Source: Hypericum androsaemum (lineage: Eukaryota; Streptophyta; Magnoliopsida; Malpighiales; Hypericaceae). From it: a stretch of DNA of 64,000 nucleotides. Made by a program: the position numbers and the translations under genes. This document shows, piece by piece, positions 35,866 through 46,800 of the stretch. Each line of letters opens with the position of its first letter. Position 1 is the first letter of the stretch. The stretch lies in the NCBI GenBank assembly GCA_963995505.1, contig OZ023193.1, forward strand, positions 1,054,001 to 1,118,000. The letters run 5' to 3'. The notes under the pieces are model-generated. The model searched no databases, was not told where the DNA came from, and was given only the letters and a program-made list of their open reading frames with translations.

Positions 35866-37180
35866 TTTCTATTTACTATTTTCAATTTGCTATTTACTAT
35901 TTCAGATTTTATATTTACTATATTCTATATTCTATTTCCTATTTTCTATATTATATTTCCTATTTTCTATTTACTATTTCCTATTTTCTATTACCAATTT
36001 ACTATTTACTATTTTCTATTTCATGTTTCCTGTTTTCTATTACCAATTTACTATTTAATATTTACTATTAACTATTTACTATTTTCTATTTCCTATATTC
36101 TATTTCCTATTTTTATTTTCTATTTCCTAATTCATATTTTTTATTTTCTATTTAATATTTTCTATTTTCTATTTCCTATTTTCTATTTCCTATTTCCTAT
36201 TTTCAACTTTCTTTTTTCTATTTCCTATTTTCTATTTTCTGTTTTCAATTTCTTAATTCCTATTTTCTATTTTCTTTTTTGATTTTTTATTTCCTATTTT
36301 CTATTTTCTGTTTTCAATTTCTTAATTCCTATTTTCTATTTTCTTTTTTGATTTTTTATTTCCTATTTTCTTTTTTTAAGTAAATTTTGTATTATTACTC
36401 CAAAAATAATTACAAAAGAAGAGTGACTCCAGTTTGCAAAGGCAGCAAACCAGATCAATAATTACACCAATAAAATAAAAACCAAGTAAGCTACAAAAGT
36501 CAATACATCATGCGCCATAGAGGTAACAAGAAGGCTACGCCAAGGCCGAGAGCTAAACCAACATTCCTATTTTCTATTTTCTATTTACTATTTTTGCTAT
36601 TTTTTTATTTACTATTTTCTATTTTCTATTTACTATATTTTATTTACTATTTACTATATTTTATTTACTATTTACTATTTCCTATTTTCTATTTACTATA
36701 TTTTATTTACTATTTCTTATTTCTTATTTTCTATTTTCTATTTCTTATTTTCTATTTTCTATTTTCAACTTTCTATTTTCTATTTTCTATTTCATATTTC
36801 TTATTTTCTATTTCGTATTTTCAATTTCTTAATTCCTATTTCCTATTTCCTCTTTTTCTATTTCCTTTTTTGCTTTTTTCTATTTTCTATTTTCTATTTA
36901 CTATTTCCTATTTTCTATATCATATTTCCTATTTTCTATTTCCTATAACCAATTTTCTATTTGCTATTTACTATTTCATATTTTCTATTATTATTTACTA
37001 TTTCTTATTTCATATTTTCTATTTACTATATTCTTCCTACTTACTATTTTCTATTTCTTATTTTCTATTTCATATTTCCTAATTCCTATTTTCTATTTTC
37101 TATTTCCTAATTCCTATATTCTATTTCCTATTTACTATTTCCTATTTTCTATTTCATATTTCCTATAACCTATTTTCTAT
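35866..37180. repeat. Degenerate CTATTT-rich satellite-like array
   Basis: About 1.1 kb of variations on tttctatttcctattttcta, in T, C and A only, split by a 195-bp unrelated insert at 36372-36566. Near-absence of G removes most stop codons in one frame, so long Phe/Tyr/Leu/Ile-rich frames (35836-36282 and 36510-37082) appear but are artefacts. The array occupies the place of a SAUR coding region in the second tandem unit. Confidence 0.9.
36372..36566 (-). mobile_element. Short insert inside the array, possibly a LINE 3' end
   Basis: The only non-array DNA between 35866 and 37180. On the minus strand it ends gtaataatacaaaatttact followed by an A run, like the 3' end of a plant LINE with a poly(A) tail. 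Target duplications cannot be told from the array repeats on either side. Confidence 0.4.
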
Positions 37181-37745
37181 TTCCACTAAAGATTGAAAGC
37201 ATCCACTAAAGATTCAATGCATCAAAAAAGAGTTGGATTGTATTATGTATTCTTTTGTTGATTGGTGTCCCGTATAGTTTCTATTGCAAAGTTCTTAATC
37301 CTCTTCCAACACTGTCCATAGTTTACAGAACATGTATTCTTAATCCTCATCCGTTTCGATGACAGTTTAATTTTAGTACAAGTTGGTGTCCTGGCGACTA
37401 TTGTTGTGTGTTTTCTGTTTTTGCAACTTCCCCAAATTATGGTCGCTCTTGATCATTGCCATTCCACAGACATGAACAACATGATTTGGTCCCATTTTCA
37501 GGTCAACGGTTTGAAAAGATACCTTTGCATAAATCAAGAAAACGATCATGAAAGTTTTCCAGATATGTCAACTTTTAGGCCAAGATTAGACAAATGACAG
37601 GAGAGGAAGGATCATGAAATCTCAATATGCACGTCAAATTAATTATTCCACTCAAAGGGAAATTTGTGATTAGATACATTGACATTGAAGAGAGTCTGCT
37701 ATGCTGATCAAAATTGTTCAACTAGTACCATCAGTTGTCTTAACA
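37181..37745. other. Spacer and SAUR 3' flank, third tandem unit
   Basis: Carries the repeated acaagttggtgtcctggc block (37378-37428) and the 3' flank of SAUR 37746, both duplicated from the 33.4-35.5 kb unit. No gene is seen. Confidence 0.5.
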
Positions 37746-38030
37746 TCATCTGCTTAAACTGGAAACTATGTCTATGAACATGTCTTCTGGGCAGGGAATC
37801 GTCAAGCCTCCCATTGGATGGTGGAAGCCATATTCTTCTTCAGCTTTACTCAACAAGTCCTGGAAGGAAGGCTGGCTCAGGTAAGAAACAGGCACAATAA
37901 ATCTCTTCTTCTCGGCCTCGCCCACGTAAATTGCTAAGCATCCTTTCGGTATTTCTGAAGACTTGGCAGAAAGCACTGATCTGCCTCGTAGAAATTGCTT
38001 TGCAAGCATAGCAGGTAATTGTCCAGCCAT
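37746..38030 (-). CDS. SAUR: SAUR family protein (94 aa), tandem copy C
   Basis: Near-identical twin of SAUR 33634-33918; the changes are MAGQ for MARQ, SVL for SVF, LAIYVG for LAVYVG, RFIVPV for RFVVPV and PEDMF for PEEMF. The frame is open upstream to 38129, but the ATG at 38030 matches the twin and the extension is leader. A TATA box (ctatatataac on the minus strand, 38145-38155) and a TGTCTC word (38122-38127) are kept at the same spacing. Confidence 0.92.
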   Translation of the reverse strand: MAGQLPAMLAKQFLRGRSVLSAKSSEIPKGCLAIYVGEAEKKRFIVPVSYLSQPSFQDLLSKAEEEYGFHHPMGGLTIPCPEDMFIDIVSSLSR

Positions 38031-38366
38031 GTTGCTATTTTGATTGTATGTGTCAGCAGATTGGAATTCAGAAGAGGAAGTAGTTCTTGGAAAGAGAAGG
38101 TTATGAGTTGCTATGGTTGTTTGTCTCATGACTCCGCTTCATAGTTATATATAGAGCAAGCAAGAGTTAGCTTATCTTCAACCAAGATGAGCGAATGGCT
38201 GAAATTGCAGTTGACAGATAGTCTTGTTTAAGACAGCCCATGTGATCTTCCTGGTGATATCATTGGTACGATAAATCATACAGTTGATGCTAGTTTTCTT
38301 GGCTTGTCACATAGTTGGACACCATGTTGTTTGTTAGGTTCACAGGTGGGATTATCATTTGATACG

Positions 38367-38457
38367 TGTTGGAGTGAATCCCACATCGAAAGTTGGAAGT
38401 GGATAATCCACTTACCTACTACTTTAAAGTTTTGAGTAGGATATGAGAATTCTTATA
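38367..38457 (+). mobile_element. Solo LTR of the TRIM family found at 41831
   Basis: Begins tgttggagtgaatcccacat and ends gagaattcttata. It aligns along its length with the 114-bp LTRs at 41831-41944 and 61760-61873 (shared tcccacat, gaagt, actttaaagttttg, gtaggatat). Flanking pentamers atacg (38362-38366) and atgcg (38458-38462) agree at 4 of 5 bases. It lies in the promoter region between two divergent SAUR loci. Confidence 0.7.
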
Positions 38458-38607
38458 ATGCGGACATTAGTCCAACAAGTGAAATTAACATCTTTGAATT
38501 GACCCGGTAAGAAGCATATCATGTTATATTGCTTCAAGCTTTAATATAGTTCAGAGGTAGGCCAAACCAAAAGATAAAACTAGCAGTGTTCACAAGTACA
38601 CAACATT

Positions 38608-38800
38608 AGTTGGGAGACAACACCATGTGGTTCCTAATGAATTATCTCTTTCCAGGACCCAATAGTACGATCTTCACCTGCATCCTTTCAGGAGTTGGAG
38701 CATTTATACATCTTTTCTCCACCATTAGGCCTGTGACTTCAATTCAAGATACTATATATATAAGAAGGAAGAGGACTAATCTGAATATCCTTGATCACAA
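38608..38800 (+). promoter_or_regulatory. SAUR promoter and leader relic without a coding region
   Basis: Matches the promoter of SAUR 34654 from gttgggagacaacaccatgt (gagaca auxin word at 38614-38619) through ggaccca(a/t)tagtacgat to the catttatacatc TATA region at about 38700. No SAUR start or core follows; the next SAUR begins at 39207 with its own promoter. The coding part of this tandem copy has been deleted. Confidence 0.65.
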
Positions 38801-38956
38801 GTAGCAAGTGGGTAAGTGATGTTTTCGTAGCTATAAACTGTCCATGTGCTCTTGCCTCGTAACTAACTATCAATGGTGGTTGGCTGGTTATCATCCTCGC
38901 TCATCGAATGGCCACGCCTCTTGTCCCAACGGATTTCGCAACCACAGAGAATATCT

Positions 38957-39100
38957 TGTCTCGGTTATTCATTGACCAAACTCTTGTTGAGACAACTCCA
39001 TGTGATCCCTGATGGCCAGTTGTATTTACTATAGACCCCACCCCTTAAGATAGAGCCAACCTCCCACCTTCCCACCACCACTTGAACTATATCTATAAAT
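38957..39100 (+). promoter_or_regulatory. Promoter of SAUR 39207 with two auxin words and TATA
   Basis: tgtctc at 38957-38962 and gagaca at 38989-38994, followed by actccatgtgatccct (diverged form of ccatgtggttcct) and tataaat at 39094-39100, about 110 bp upstream of the ATG. Confidence 0.55.
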
Positions 39101-39206
39101 TAGAGATTATGTTCATCATGGAAGAGCAACACAAACGCACAATTCCTTCATCTATTTAACTCTCAAACATTGTAAGATCCTTCGAGTTTCTTTGAGACGC
39201 AGGAAA

Positions 39207-39476
39207 ATGGGTTTTCGCTTGCCACCAATTGTAAGAGCACCAAGAAGGTCTGAATCTGCAAATGTGCTGAAAGGATATCTGGCTGTCTACGTTGGAGAAA
39301 CCGAGAAGAAGAGATTTGTAATACCAGTCTCCTACTTGAACCAGCCTGGATTCCAAGACTTGCTTAGCCAAGCCGAGCAAGAATTCGGATATAGCCATCC
39401 AATGGGAGGCCTAACTATCCCTTGTACAGAAGACCATTTCATTGATGTTGTGTCTAACTGCTTAAATGGGTCATAA
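39207..39476 (+). CDS. SAUR: SAUR family protein (89 aa)
   Basis: Start [17 protein letters not shown]; core [57 protein letters not shown]. The usual VPKG(H/C/F) is VLKG here, a Pro-to-Leu change at the start of the core. I chose the ATG at 39207 because the open frame upstream has no other ATG. The 3'UTR at 39510-39545 (ggattc ... atatgattgatg ... gta) loosely resembles the DST mRNA-instability element of SAUR transcripts. Confidence 0.92.
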   Translation: MGFRLPPIVRAPRRSESANVLKGYLAVYVGETEKKRFVIPVSYLNQPGFQDLLSQAEQEFGYSHPMGGLTIPCTEDHFIDVVSNCLNGS

Positions 39477-40454
39477 CTCATAAGCATTCTACACAATTTT
39501 GTATAAGTAGGATTCAGGACATATGATTGATGAGTTACAATGTACAGCTTATACCTTTTCTGTATAATCATTTCCACACTTCTAATGAGATTAAGTATTT
39601 GCTTCACTTTGGACTATCAAATTTGAGAAGCCAAATAGAATTCTAACTGCAACTTTAAGATGGTCCTTCCAGATTCATTGGTGTTCTTTAGTATTTAATT
39701 ACTCCAATTTATTTCGAGATTGTGTCTTCAATTAATATTCTTTAATGACAATATACTTCTTTTTGGCTAGGATTAATGGCAATAAGCTTTAAGATACATA
39801 CCTTTAGAAATAAGAGATTTGCAAATGAGAAAAAAGGTTCTAGACACGATAAAGTCTTTCCATTTTCTTTGCAAGTAACATTTCTGGAGATGTAGAAGAT
39901 AATCCAAGAGTCAACAGTATTTGTCCTTTCAACATGCTAAGTCTTGCCAGTAAGCACATTATACTCTGCATTGAAACAATCCATTTTTTTGTCAAACTAT
40001 TGCTTCCCATTGTCAAAGTGGACGACGAACATTAACCAAAGCAAATATGTTTTTGGATCAGAATCCTGACATTATCCATTTAGTACCATCATATTTCTTA
40101 TTAACTTAAAGGAGCCAGGAAATTTTGTTTGTCTAGTATTCAACCATTAATTTTCAAAAAAATTAATATTCTTTTGAACAAAACTAATGCTTTTTCTATG
40201 ACAGCAAGGTCGATTTTTCTGCTATGTATAGCAATTGCAAATGAGAAGTTCATAAGCTCGTCAATGCTGATGATCCTACGAACACTTTGCAGATGAGATA
40301 AGGTAAGAGAAATTAGGAGAAATTTGCAATAAGAAGGATGCATTAGGTTGAAGCCGAGCATATAAGAACGTTAAATATTTACATTTCGAAGAAGCAAGTC
40401 CATCTGCCGTACAAAACTGTTAACTAACAATCAATCACTCCTAATTTCTCTCTC
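39477..40454. other. Convergent spacer between two SAUR genes
   Basis: Holds the 3'UTRs of SAUR 39207 (plus) and SAUR 40455 (minus). Nothing else recognised. Confidence 0.5.
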
Positions 40455-40745
40455 TTAGCATCTTCCTATGCTAGATAAAACGTTGAGGAAGGTGTCTTCT
40501 CTGCAGGGTATTGTCAGGCCGCCCATTGGATGGTGAAAGCCGAATTCTTCTTCTGCCTTTCTCAGCAGGTTTTGGAATGGAGGTTGGTTCAGGTAAGACA
40601 CCGGCACCACAAAGCGTTTCTTCTCCGTCTCGCCAATGTAAACCGCCAAGAAACCTTTCGGTACATCTGCAGAAGTTAAAGCCACTCTACTTGAAGAAAA
40701 GAGTGATCGGCTTCGTAAAATCTGCTTGGCAAGAACAGTAGCCAT
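40455..40745 (-). CDS. SAUR: SAUR family protein (96 aa)
   Basis: The first in-frame ATG is at 40745 ([16 protein letters not shown]); sequence before it lacks an ATG. Core [57 protein letters not shown]. It resembles the 33634/37746 pair more than the plus-strand members. TATA box (tctataaataa on the minus strand, about 40835-40845). It forms a divergent pair with the SAUR pseudogene at 41513. Confidence 0.93.
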   Translation of the reverse strand: MATVLAKQILRSRSLFSSSRVALTSADVPKGFLAVYIGETEKKRFVVPVSYLNQPPFQNLLRKAEEEFGFHHPMGGLTIPCREDTFLNVLSSIGRC

Positions 40746-41512
40746 GTTGATTCTATTCAAATTTCTGATTTGTGTTGTATTTTCAGGGAAGAGCTGAACT
40801 GCTTTGGTTGTCTATTTTGTGATCCCAACCGGAATTATTTATAGACCAAGGAGTCATTATTGGAGAAACCCAACATCCAGGTATTGAGTGGCTAACAATT
40901 GAAGGTTCTCTGTGGGTCATCTCAGAACACATCCCACCAAAATCTCCATGTGCTCTTGCCTTGTAATTAATTAGCAACAATTTTTGAGTGATAACAAATC
41001 ACGTGATTGAAACTTGTCGAGCTAAATGTGCCAACAGGGTCAGATTCTCTTGGGACCATATGTCAGGTCAGTCATTGAGCGATGATTAGTTGATATTGTA
41101 AGGACAAGTTGCAGACACACAGGACACCGAGGAGTTGCATCATTCTGCGAATCTGCCGGCATCCATCAACCAGACGAACCTGTCATAATATCAAAACACA
41201 AATGTGATATGTCCCTCCGAGTTTTATCTAATCAGAAGCATACGGAGACAAGGACTAATGAGATATTAAGAGTCTGATCAGAATCCTACGGAGACAAGGA
41301 CCAAGACATGTAGCTAATATGTCATTCTTGGTAGACAAAATCATGTGTTTTTGTGTGCTCTACGTCTTCTAGACCAACCCGCAGGAGTTACTTACACTCA
41401 ATGATGGATCCTATATATGTGTGCCACCTTCACCAAGATGGTAGCAACACAATTGCAAGAGCTTCCAACCATTTTCTCAAGAAGTACTAAGAAAAGATCA
41501 AAGCTTCCACAA
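40746..41512. promoter_or_regulatory. Divergent SAUR promoter region
   Basis: Separates SAUR 40455 (-) from SAUR pseudogene 41513 (+). gggaccatatg at 41052-41062 combines a GGTCCC word (reverse strand) with CATATG, as in the NdeI-type auxin element described for soybean SAUR promoters. TATA boxes lie near both ends (40835-40845 minus, 41411-41419 plus). Confidence 0.5.
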
Positions 41513-41797
41513 ATGGGTATCAGCTTGCCAAGAGTTGTGAGTACTAAGAAAGTTCTCAGGCGGCTCCTCTCGCTACAAGGGTCGGCGGCCGAAGTGCCTA
41601 AAGGCCACATGGTTGTGTACGTAGGAGAATCTGACAAGTAGCGATTCACAGTTCCGATCTCATACTCGAAGCATTCTTCATTCCAGAACTTGTTAAATCA
41701 GGCCGAGGAGGAGTTCGGATACAGCCATCCCATGGGCGCTCTCACCATTCCATGTAGTGTAGAAGCCTTCAATGATGTTGTTGTACTGAGTTTGTAG
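41513..41797 (+). pseudogene. SAUR: SAUR with a single in-frame stop codon
   Basis: A full-length SAUR frame from MGISLPRVVS through [40 protein letters not shown] to the normal stop at 41795-41797 (94 codons). The only break is a TAG at 41639-41641, where relatives have Lys or Arg in the (E/Q)(K/R)(K/R)RF segment. The rest of the frame is undamaged, so inactivation is recent, or the stop is a polymorphism or sequencing error. The promoter keeps a TATA box at about 41411-41419. The retroelement nest begins 29 bp after its stop. Confidence 0.88.
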
Positions 41798-41830
41798 TAC
41801 TCCTTAGAACTGATGATCTATAAATGATGT

Positions 41831-41944
41831 TGTTGGAAAGAATCCCACATTGGAAGTTGCAAGTGGGTTGAGCCTGTTTATAAGTCTGGATGATCCATCT
41901 ACTCACCACCTTAAGGTTTTGGGTAGGATATAGAAATTCCTATA
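41831..41944 (+). repeat. TRIM 5' LTR (114 bp)
   Basis: TG...TA ends; preceded by gatgt and followed at once by tggtatcagagcc. 108 of 114 bases match the 3' LTR. Confidence 0.85.
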
Positions 41945-41971
41945 TGGTATCAGAGCCAATTGCTCTAACGA
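41945..41971 (+). other. Primer-binding site and 27-bp recombination block (left)
   Basis: tggtatcagagcc is complementary to the 3' end of initiator tRNA-Met. The 27 bases from here to 41971 are identical to 61633-61659 at the other end of the composite; the two sequences part immediately afterwards. Confidence 0.85.
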
Positions 41972-42029
41972 AAGAGATTATCTTTTTTTTTCTCCTCTCC
42001 TAAACCGGAATGGCCAGCTCTGCCGATAT

Positions 42030-42771
42030 TGTTGGTAAAATATTAGTAAATAGTGGTTTAACACAAGTATATAAATCGTAAGCAATATGAAAGTATAGAG
42101 TAAGAATATGCTCACGATCACACTTCGAGCTAAGTGTGTGAGACGTCGTCTTCTAAATTACGAACTTCGGATGCAATCCTGGACGAGGCCACAGTTTAAC
42201 CGTGTGCCCTTAAACTCTTATTACCCGCCTATGTGCTTCAGGCCTCCGTGGGTAAGAGAGTTCCCAAGGTACAACGCCCAACCTCGTGTACAAGAAGGAA
42301 GCACTTCCGTACACCTTTCGAACCTTTCGTAGCCTTAGAACTCCGACACAAATGAAAGTGAGAAATACTATGCTATGGAGGGAGAAGTAGAGAGCTCAAG
42401 GAAGAGTGTGAGCTGGGATGATTTGGAATAAGGGAGGAGGGCTCCTTTTATAGGTAGCCAAGGACCTCCTACCTCCAAATCCGAAATCAATGGCAGCCAT
42501 GAATACCCCTCATAACTTTGCTGTTACAAGAGCCATGATTGCCCCTCATTTATATTGGCTGTTACCTCTGAATTCAAATCCCACGTTTTTGAATTCAAAG
42601 AGACACTTTCTGGAAGAAGAAGAAGGATCCAGAAGATGGGCTTGTACAAGCTTAAGCCCAACAGACTTAGAGCCCAGAATCGCTTCAACAGGTCCGGCCC
42701 AGTTCTAAAAAGATAAGGCCCTGGAATCTGGAACAATTCCCACAAACCCACAATCCCGCAACCCGCAACCT

Positions 42772-42802
<31 letters not shown>

Positions 42803-43294
42803 GCCCGGCCCGGTCCGGGACGGGGCGGGGCGGGGCGCGCGCGCGCGTGCGTGCGTGCCGAGCCGAGCCGGGCCGGACGGACGGACGGACGGACGGCGCG
42901 AGAAGCCTCTCCCTTCTCCACCAGTTTACCCATACTAGACTTCTAGTCCCTTATAAACTTGTCTCAGCATGGTGCGCTAACCAATGTGGGATTGTGCTTA
43001 TTTTAATAACAACCATACCACTTTAAAGCCAATTTTCATTCACCCCGAGAATTGAATTTTCGCAAGTGTTATCTGTCGTTACGAAGCTCTATCAACGAGC
43101 TTTGTATTGATCTCACAAACACCCAAACTCAATTGGTGTGACCTTCAATTAAATTAGCTCAAAGTTGCCCACTAATTACTTAGTTATTATATTTAATTAG
43201 AATTCTCCCTCTAATTAAATATTTGGGCCAAAGCCCAATACACTCACTTGTATTGGGCCATCTCTTCCTTGGTTAATAAACCAATTCTCCAACA
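42030..43294 (-). repeat. Second copia 3' LTR (1265 bp)
   Basis: TATA box ctataaaagg on the minus strand at 42444-42453. Contains (GAGCCC)n, GC-rich and (GGAC)n simple repeats at about 42773-42897. Confidence 0.9.
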
Positions 43295-43892
43295 ATCCCC
43301 CACATGAATGCAAATTGGCTTATATATGATATGAGCCTACCAATGCTACATGCGACTTGGAGTTCTGCGAGAACTTGTTGCATCAGGAAAGGTGGTTGAA
43401 AGCCTTGAACCTTCCTTAGTGAAATACCTTCGGATATACTCGCCAACCAGTGGACGCGATGCCTTGAACTGTTCGGCGTTTCATGTATACCAAGTCAAAG
43501 GTACTCACACAACTCTTTCTCAAACCACTACTTGGTTCTTTCGTTGTTGTCCATTTTGGCCCTGGACTGCCTTGGAAACTTCATCGAATGCTCTAGAGAT
43601 TTAGCCCTTAACTCATCTCATAGAAGCGGCCCCTTCACATTTGATATAGGTGATCTCTTATAAGGAGTATCCTGCCATACCCCACTTATATATATACTCG
43701 AAGTATAAGGATCATTAAAGCTTAAAGCTTAACCTTCACATGGACAGGTCTATCACTCTTCCATCATAGGAATAGGCAAGAAACTCAATCTCCCGAGTGC
43801 TTTGTTCGACCCTAGCCTCACAATTCGGTTGTCCCTTTGAACCTGCAGATCGAGATTTACGATCCAGGTTGGGTTGCCATCATGGGTTTAGG

Positions 43893-46800
43893 TCATTTCG
43901 TGGGCTTTAATCCCATTCCCCTCGATGATACCTCAACTTGGTCTCTCGTTAGACCCTTAGTTAATGGATCCGCAATGTTCTCTTTTGACTTTACATAGTC
44001 TAAAGATATCACACCCGTTCTCAATAACGTTCTCACGGATTTATATCTACGACGTATGTGTCTAGACTTTCCATTATACACATTATTTTGTGCTCTTCCA
44101 ATAGCTGATTGACTATCACAGTGCACGCTAATAGGAGGCACTGGTTTTGACCACATCGGGATGTCCTCCAAGAAACTTCGGAGCCAATCCGCCTCTTCAG
44201 CTGCAAGATCCAACGCTATGAATTCTGATTCCATAGTTGATCTAGCAATGCAAGTTTGTTTGCATGACCTCCACGAGACCGCTGCTCCTCCAAATGTAAA
44301 TATGTATCCGCTAGTGGATTTTATATTCTTGGAGTCCGAGATCCAGTTCGCGTCTGAATACCCTTTCAGAACGGCTGGATGTCTCGTATAGTGTAATCCA
44401 TAGTTAGCAGTGTACCTTAGATATCTAAGGACTCTAACTATCGCTTTCCAATATTCATAATTGGGATTACTCGTATATCTCGATAATCTGTTAACCGAGT
44501 TTGCAATATCTGGTCTAGTACAGTCCATGAGGTACATTAGACTGCCTATAACTCTAGAATATTCTAGTTGTCTCACACTCTCTCCGCGATTCTTGCAGAG
44601 ACTCGACACCACTTCCATAGGAGTTCTCGCAATTACATTGCTATCCTTATCGAATTTGTCAAGTATCTTTTCGACATAGTGACCTTGGGAAAGTGCGTAA
44701 CCTTCTGAAGTCTTGGTGATTTTCATCCCAAGTATTACATCAGCTTGTCCCAAGTCTTTCATGTCGAAATTTTGTGACAACATTTTCTTGGTAATTTTGA
44801 TATTATCATTATTACCCACGATCAACATGTCATCTACGTAGAGACAAACTATCACATAGTCGTTATCATCTCCTTTCACGTAGACACATTTATCACATTG
44901 GTTTATCTGAAACCCGTTAGATAGCATTACACTATCAAACTTTTCGTGCCATTGTTTAAGTGCTTGTTTTAGTCCATACAAGGATTTTACAAGTTTACAC
45001 ACCTTATGTTCTTTACCTGGTACCACAAACCCTTCGGGTTGTTCCATGTAAATCTCCTCTTCCAAATCTCCATTAAGGAAGGCCGTCTTCACATCCATTT
45101 GATGGATCTCTAGGTTAAACAAAGCCGCCAAGGCTATGACTAACCTAATAGACGTTTTCCTGGAGACAGGAGCATATGTGTCAAAATAATCAACACCCTC
45201 AGTTTGCTTGTAGCCTTTAACAACAAGTCTCGCCTTGTACTTATCCACTGTACCATCAGGCTTCATCTTCTTTTTGAAGATCCACTTATGGCCCAGTGGT
45301 TTACTACCCGGAGGTAGATCTACTAGTTCCCAAGTGTGATTATGTAAGATAGACTCTATCTCACTATTCACCGCTTCCTTCCAAAGAACAGAGTCTGTAG
45401 AAGACATTGCTTCTTTGTAGGTTACTGGATCCTTTTCTAACAGATATGTTAGGAAATCTGATCCGAAGGACTTTTCTTTTCTAGCCCTTTTCCCACGCCT
45501 AGGCTCTTCAACTTCATCTTGAGGTTCCTCTCCCCCCACATTGCTTCCACTTTGGTCAACTTGACGGTCAACACCAGTTCGAGCTTTGTGAGGAAAGTTT
45601 TCCTCAAAGAATGAAGCATCCCTAGCTTCTATGATAGTATTTACGTGGATATCAGAGTTATCTGACTTGTGTACCAAGAATCGATATGCAGCACTATCTT
45701 GTGCATAACCGATAAACACACAATCCACCGTCTTGGGTCCTATCCTTGTCCTTTTAGGAGGTGGGATCGGAACCTTAGCAAGACATCCCCAAACCCTTAG
45801 GAATTTATAGCTAGGCGCATGACCTTTCCATAATTCGTAAGGTGTTTTAGCCAACTTTTTATGTGGTACCCTGTTGAGCACATAGTTGGCCGAAAGCACC
45901 GCTTCCCCCCACAAATTCCTTGGTAATCCAGAACTAATAAGCATCGCATTCATCATTTCCTTAAGCGTCCTATTCTTCCTTTCCGCAATTCCATTTTGCT
46001 CAGGAGAATAAAGCGCCGTGGTTTGATGAACGATTCCATTCTCGGCACAAACTTGTGCAAATGGAGATTCATATTCACCACCTCGGTCACTTCGAAGATT
46101 TTTGATCTTCTTGCCAAGTTGGTTCTCAACTTCATTCTTATAGTGAATGAACATGTCTATTGCTTCGTCTTTACTTCTCATCAAGTAGACATAGCAATAC
46201 CTCGTACAATCGTCGATAAAAGTTATAAAATAATTTTTACCGCCACGCGTTTGTACGTATTTTAAATCATATACATCAGTGTGGATTAAATCCAACGGTT
46301 CCGTGCTTCGCTCAATCGAGTGGGAAGATGCTTTGGCGTACTTGGCCTCAACACAAGTCTCGCACTTATGTTTGTGATCGATGTTAAACTTTGGTAGTAG
46401 GTCAAGTGATATTAGCCTTTGCAAAGACTTATAGTTCACATGACCTAGTCTACCATGCCATAAATATAACGAATCCCGAGAATAAGCAACCTTCACTTTC
46501 TCATTGGCCTTATCGGCAACATTCATTACATTATTGCTCGTGCTAGCCTTATTGGCGGCACCCACATCAATCTTATCACTAGACTTTGCCTTTGGAGCTA
46601 AAGTCATTACACTCATCTTAAAAAGATTGTTGGTCAAGTAGCCCTTGCCAACGAACATCCCTCCCTTGGACATGATGACCTTGTCAGACTCAAACACGAG
46701 CCGAAAGCCCCTCTTATTAAGCACCACTCCGGAGATGAGATTCTTCCGTATCTCGGGCACATGCAGCACATCGGTCAAGGTGAGCTCCTTGCCCGAGGTC

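Noticed and set aside
35836..37082. Two long plus-strand frames (148 and 190 codons) rich in Phe, Tyr, Leu and Ile, resembling membrane proteins
   Set aside because: They are the CTATTT array read in one phase. The array almost lacks G, so stop codons are rare; there is no start context, no conservation and the frames follow the repeat.
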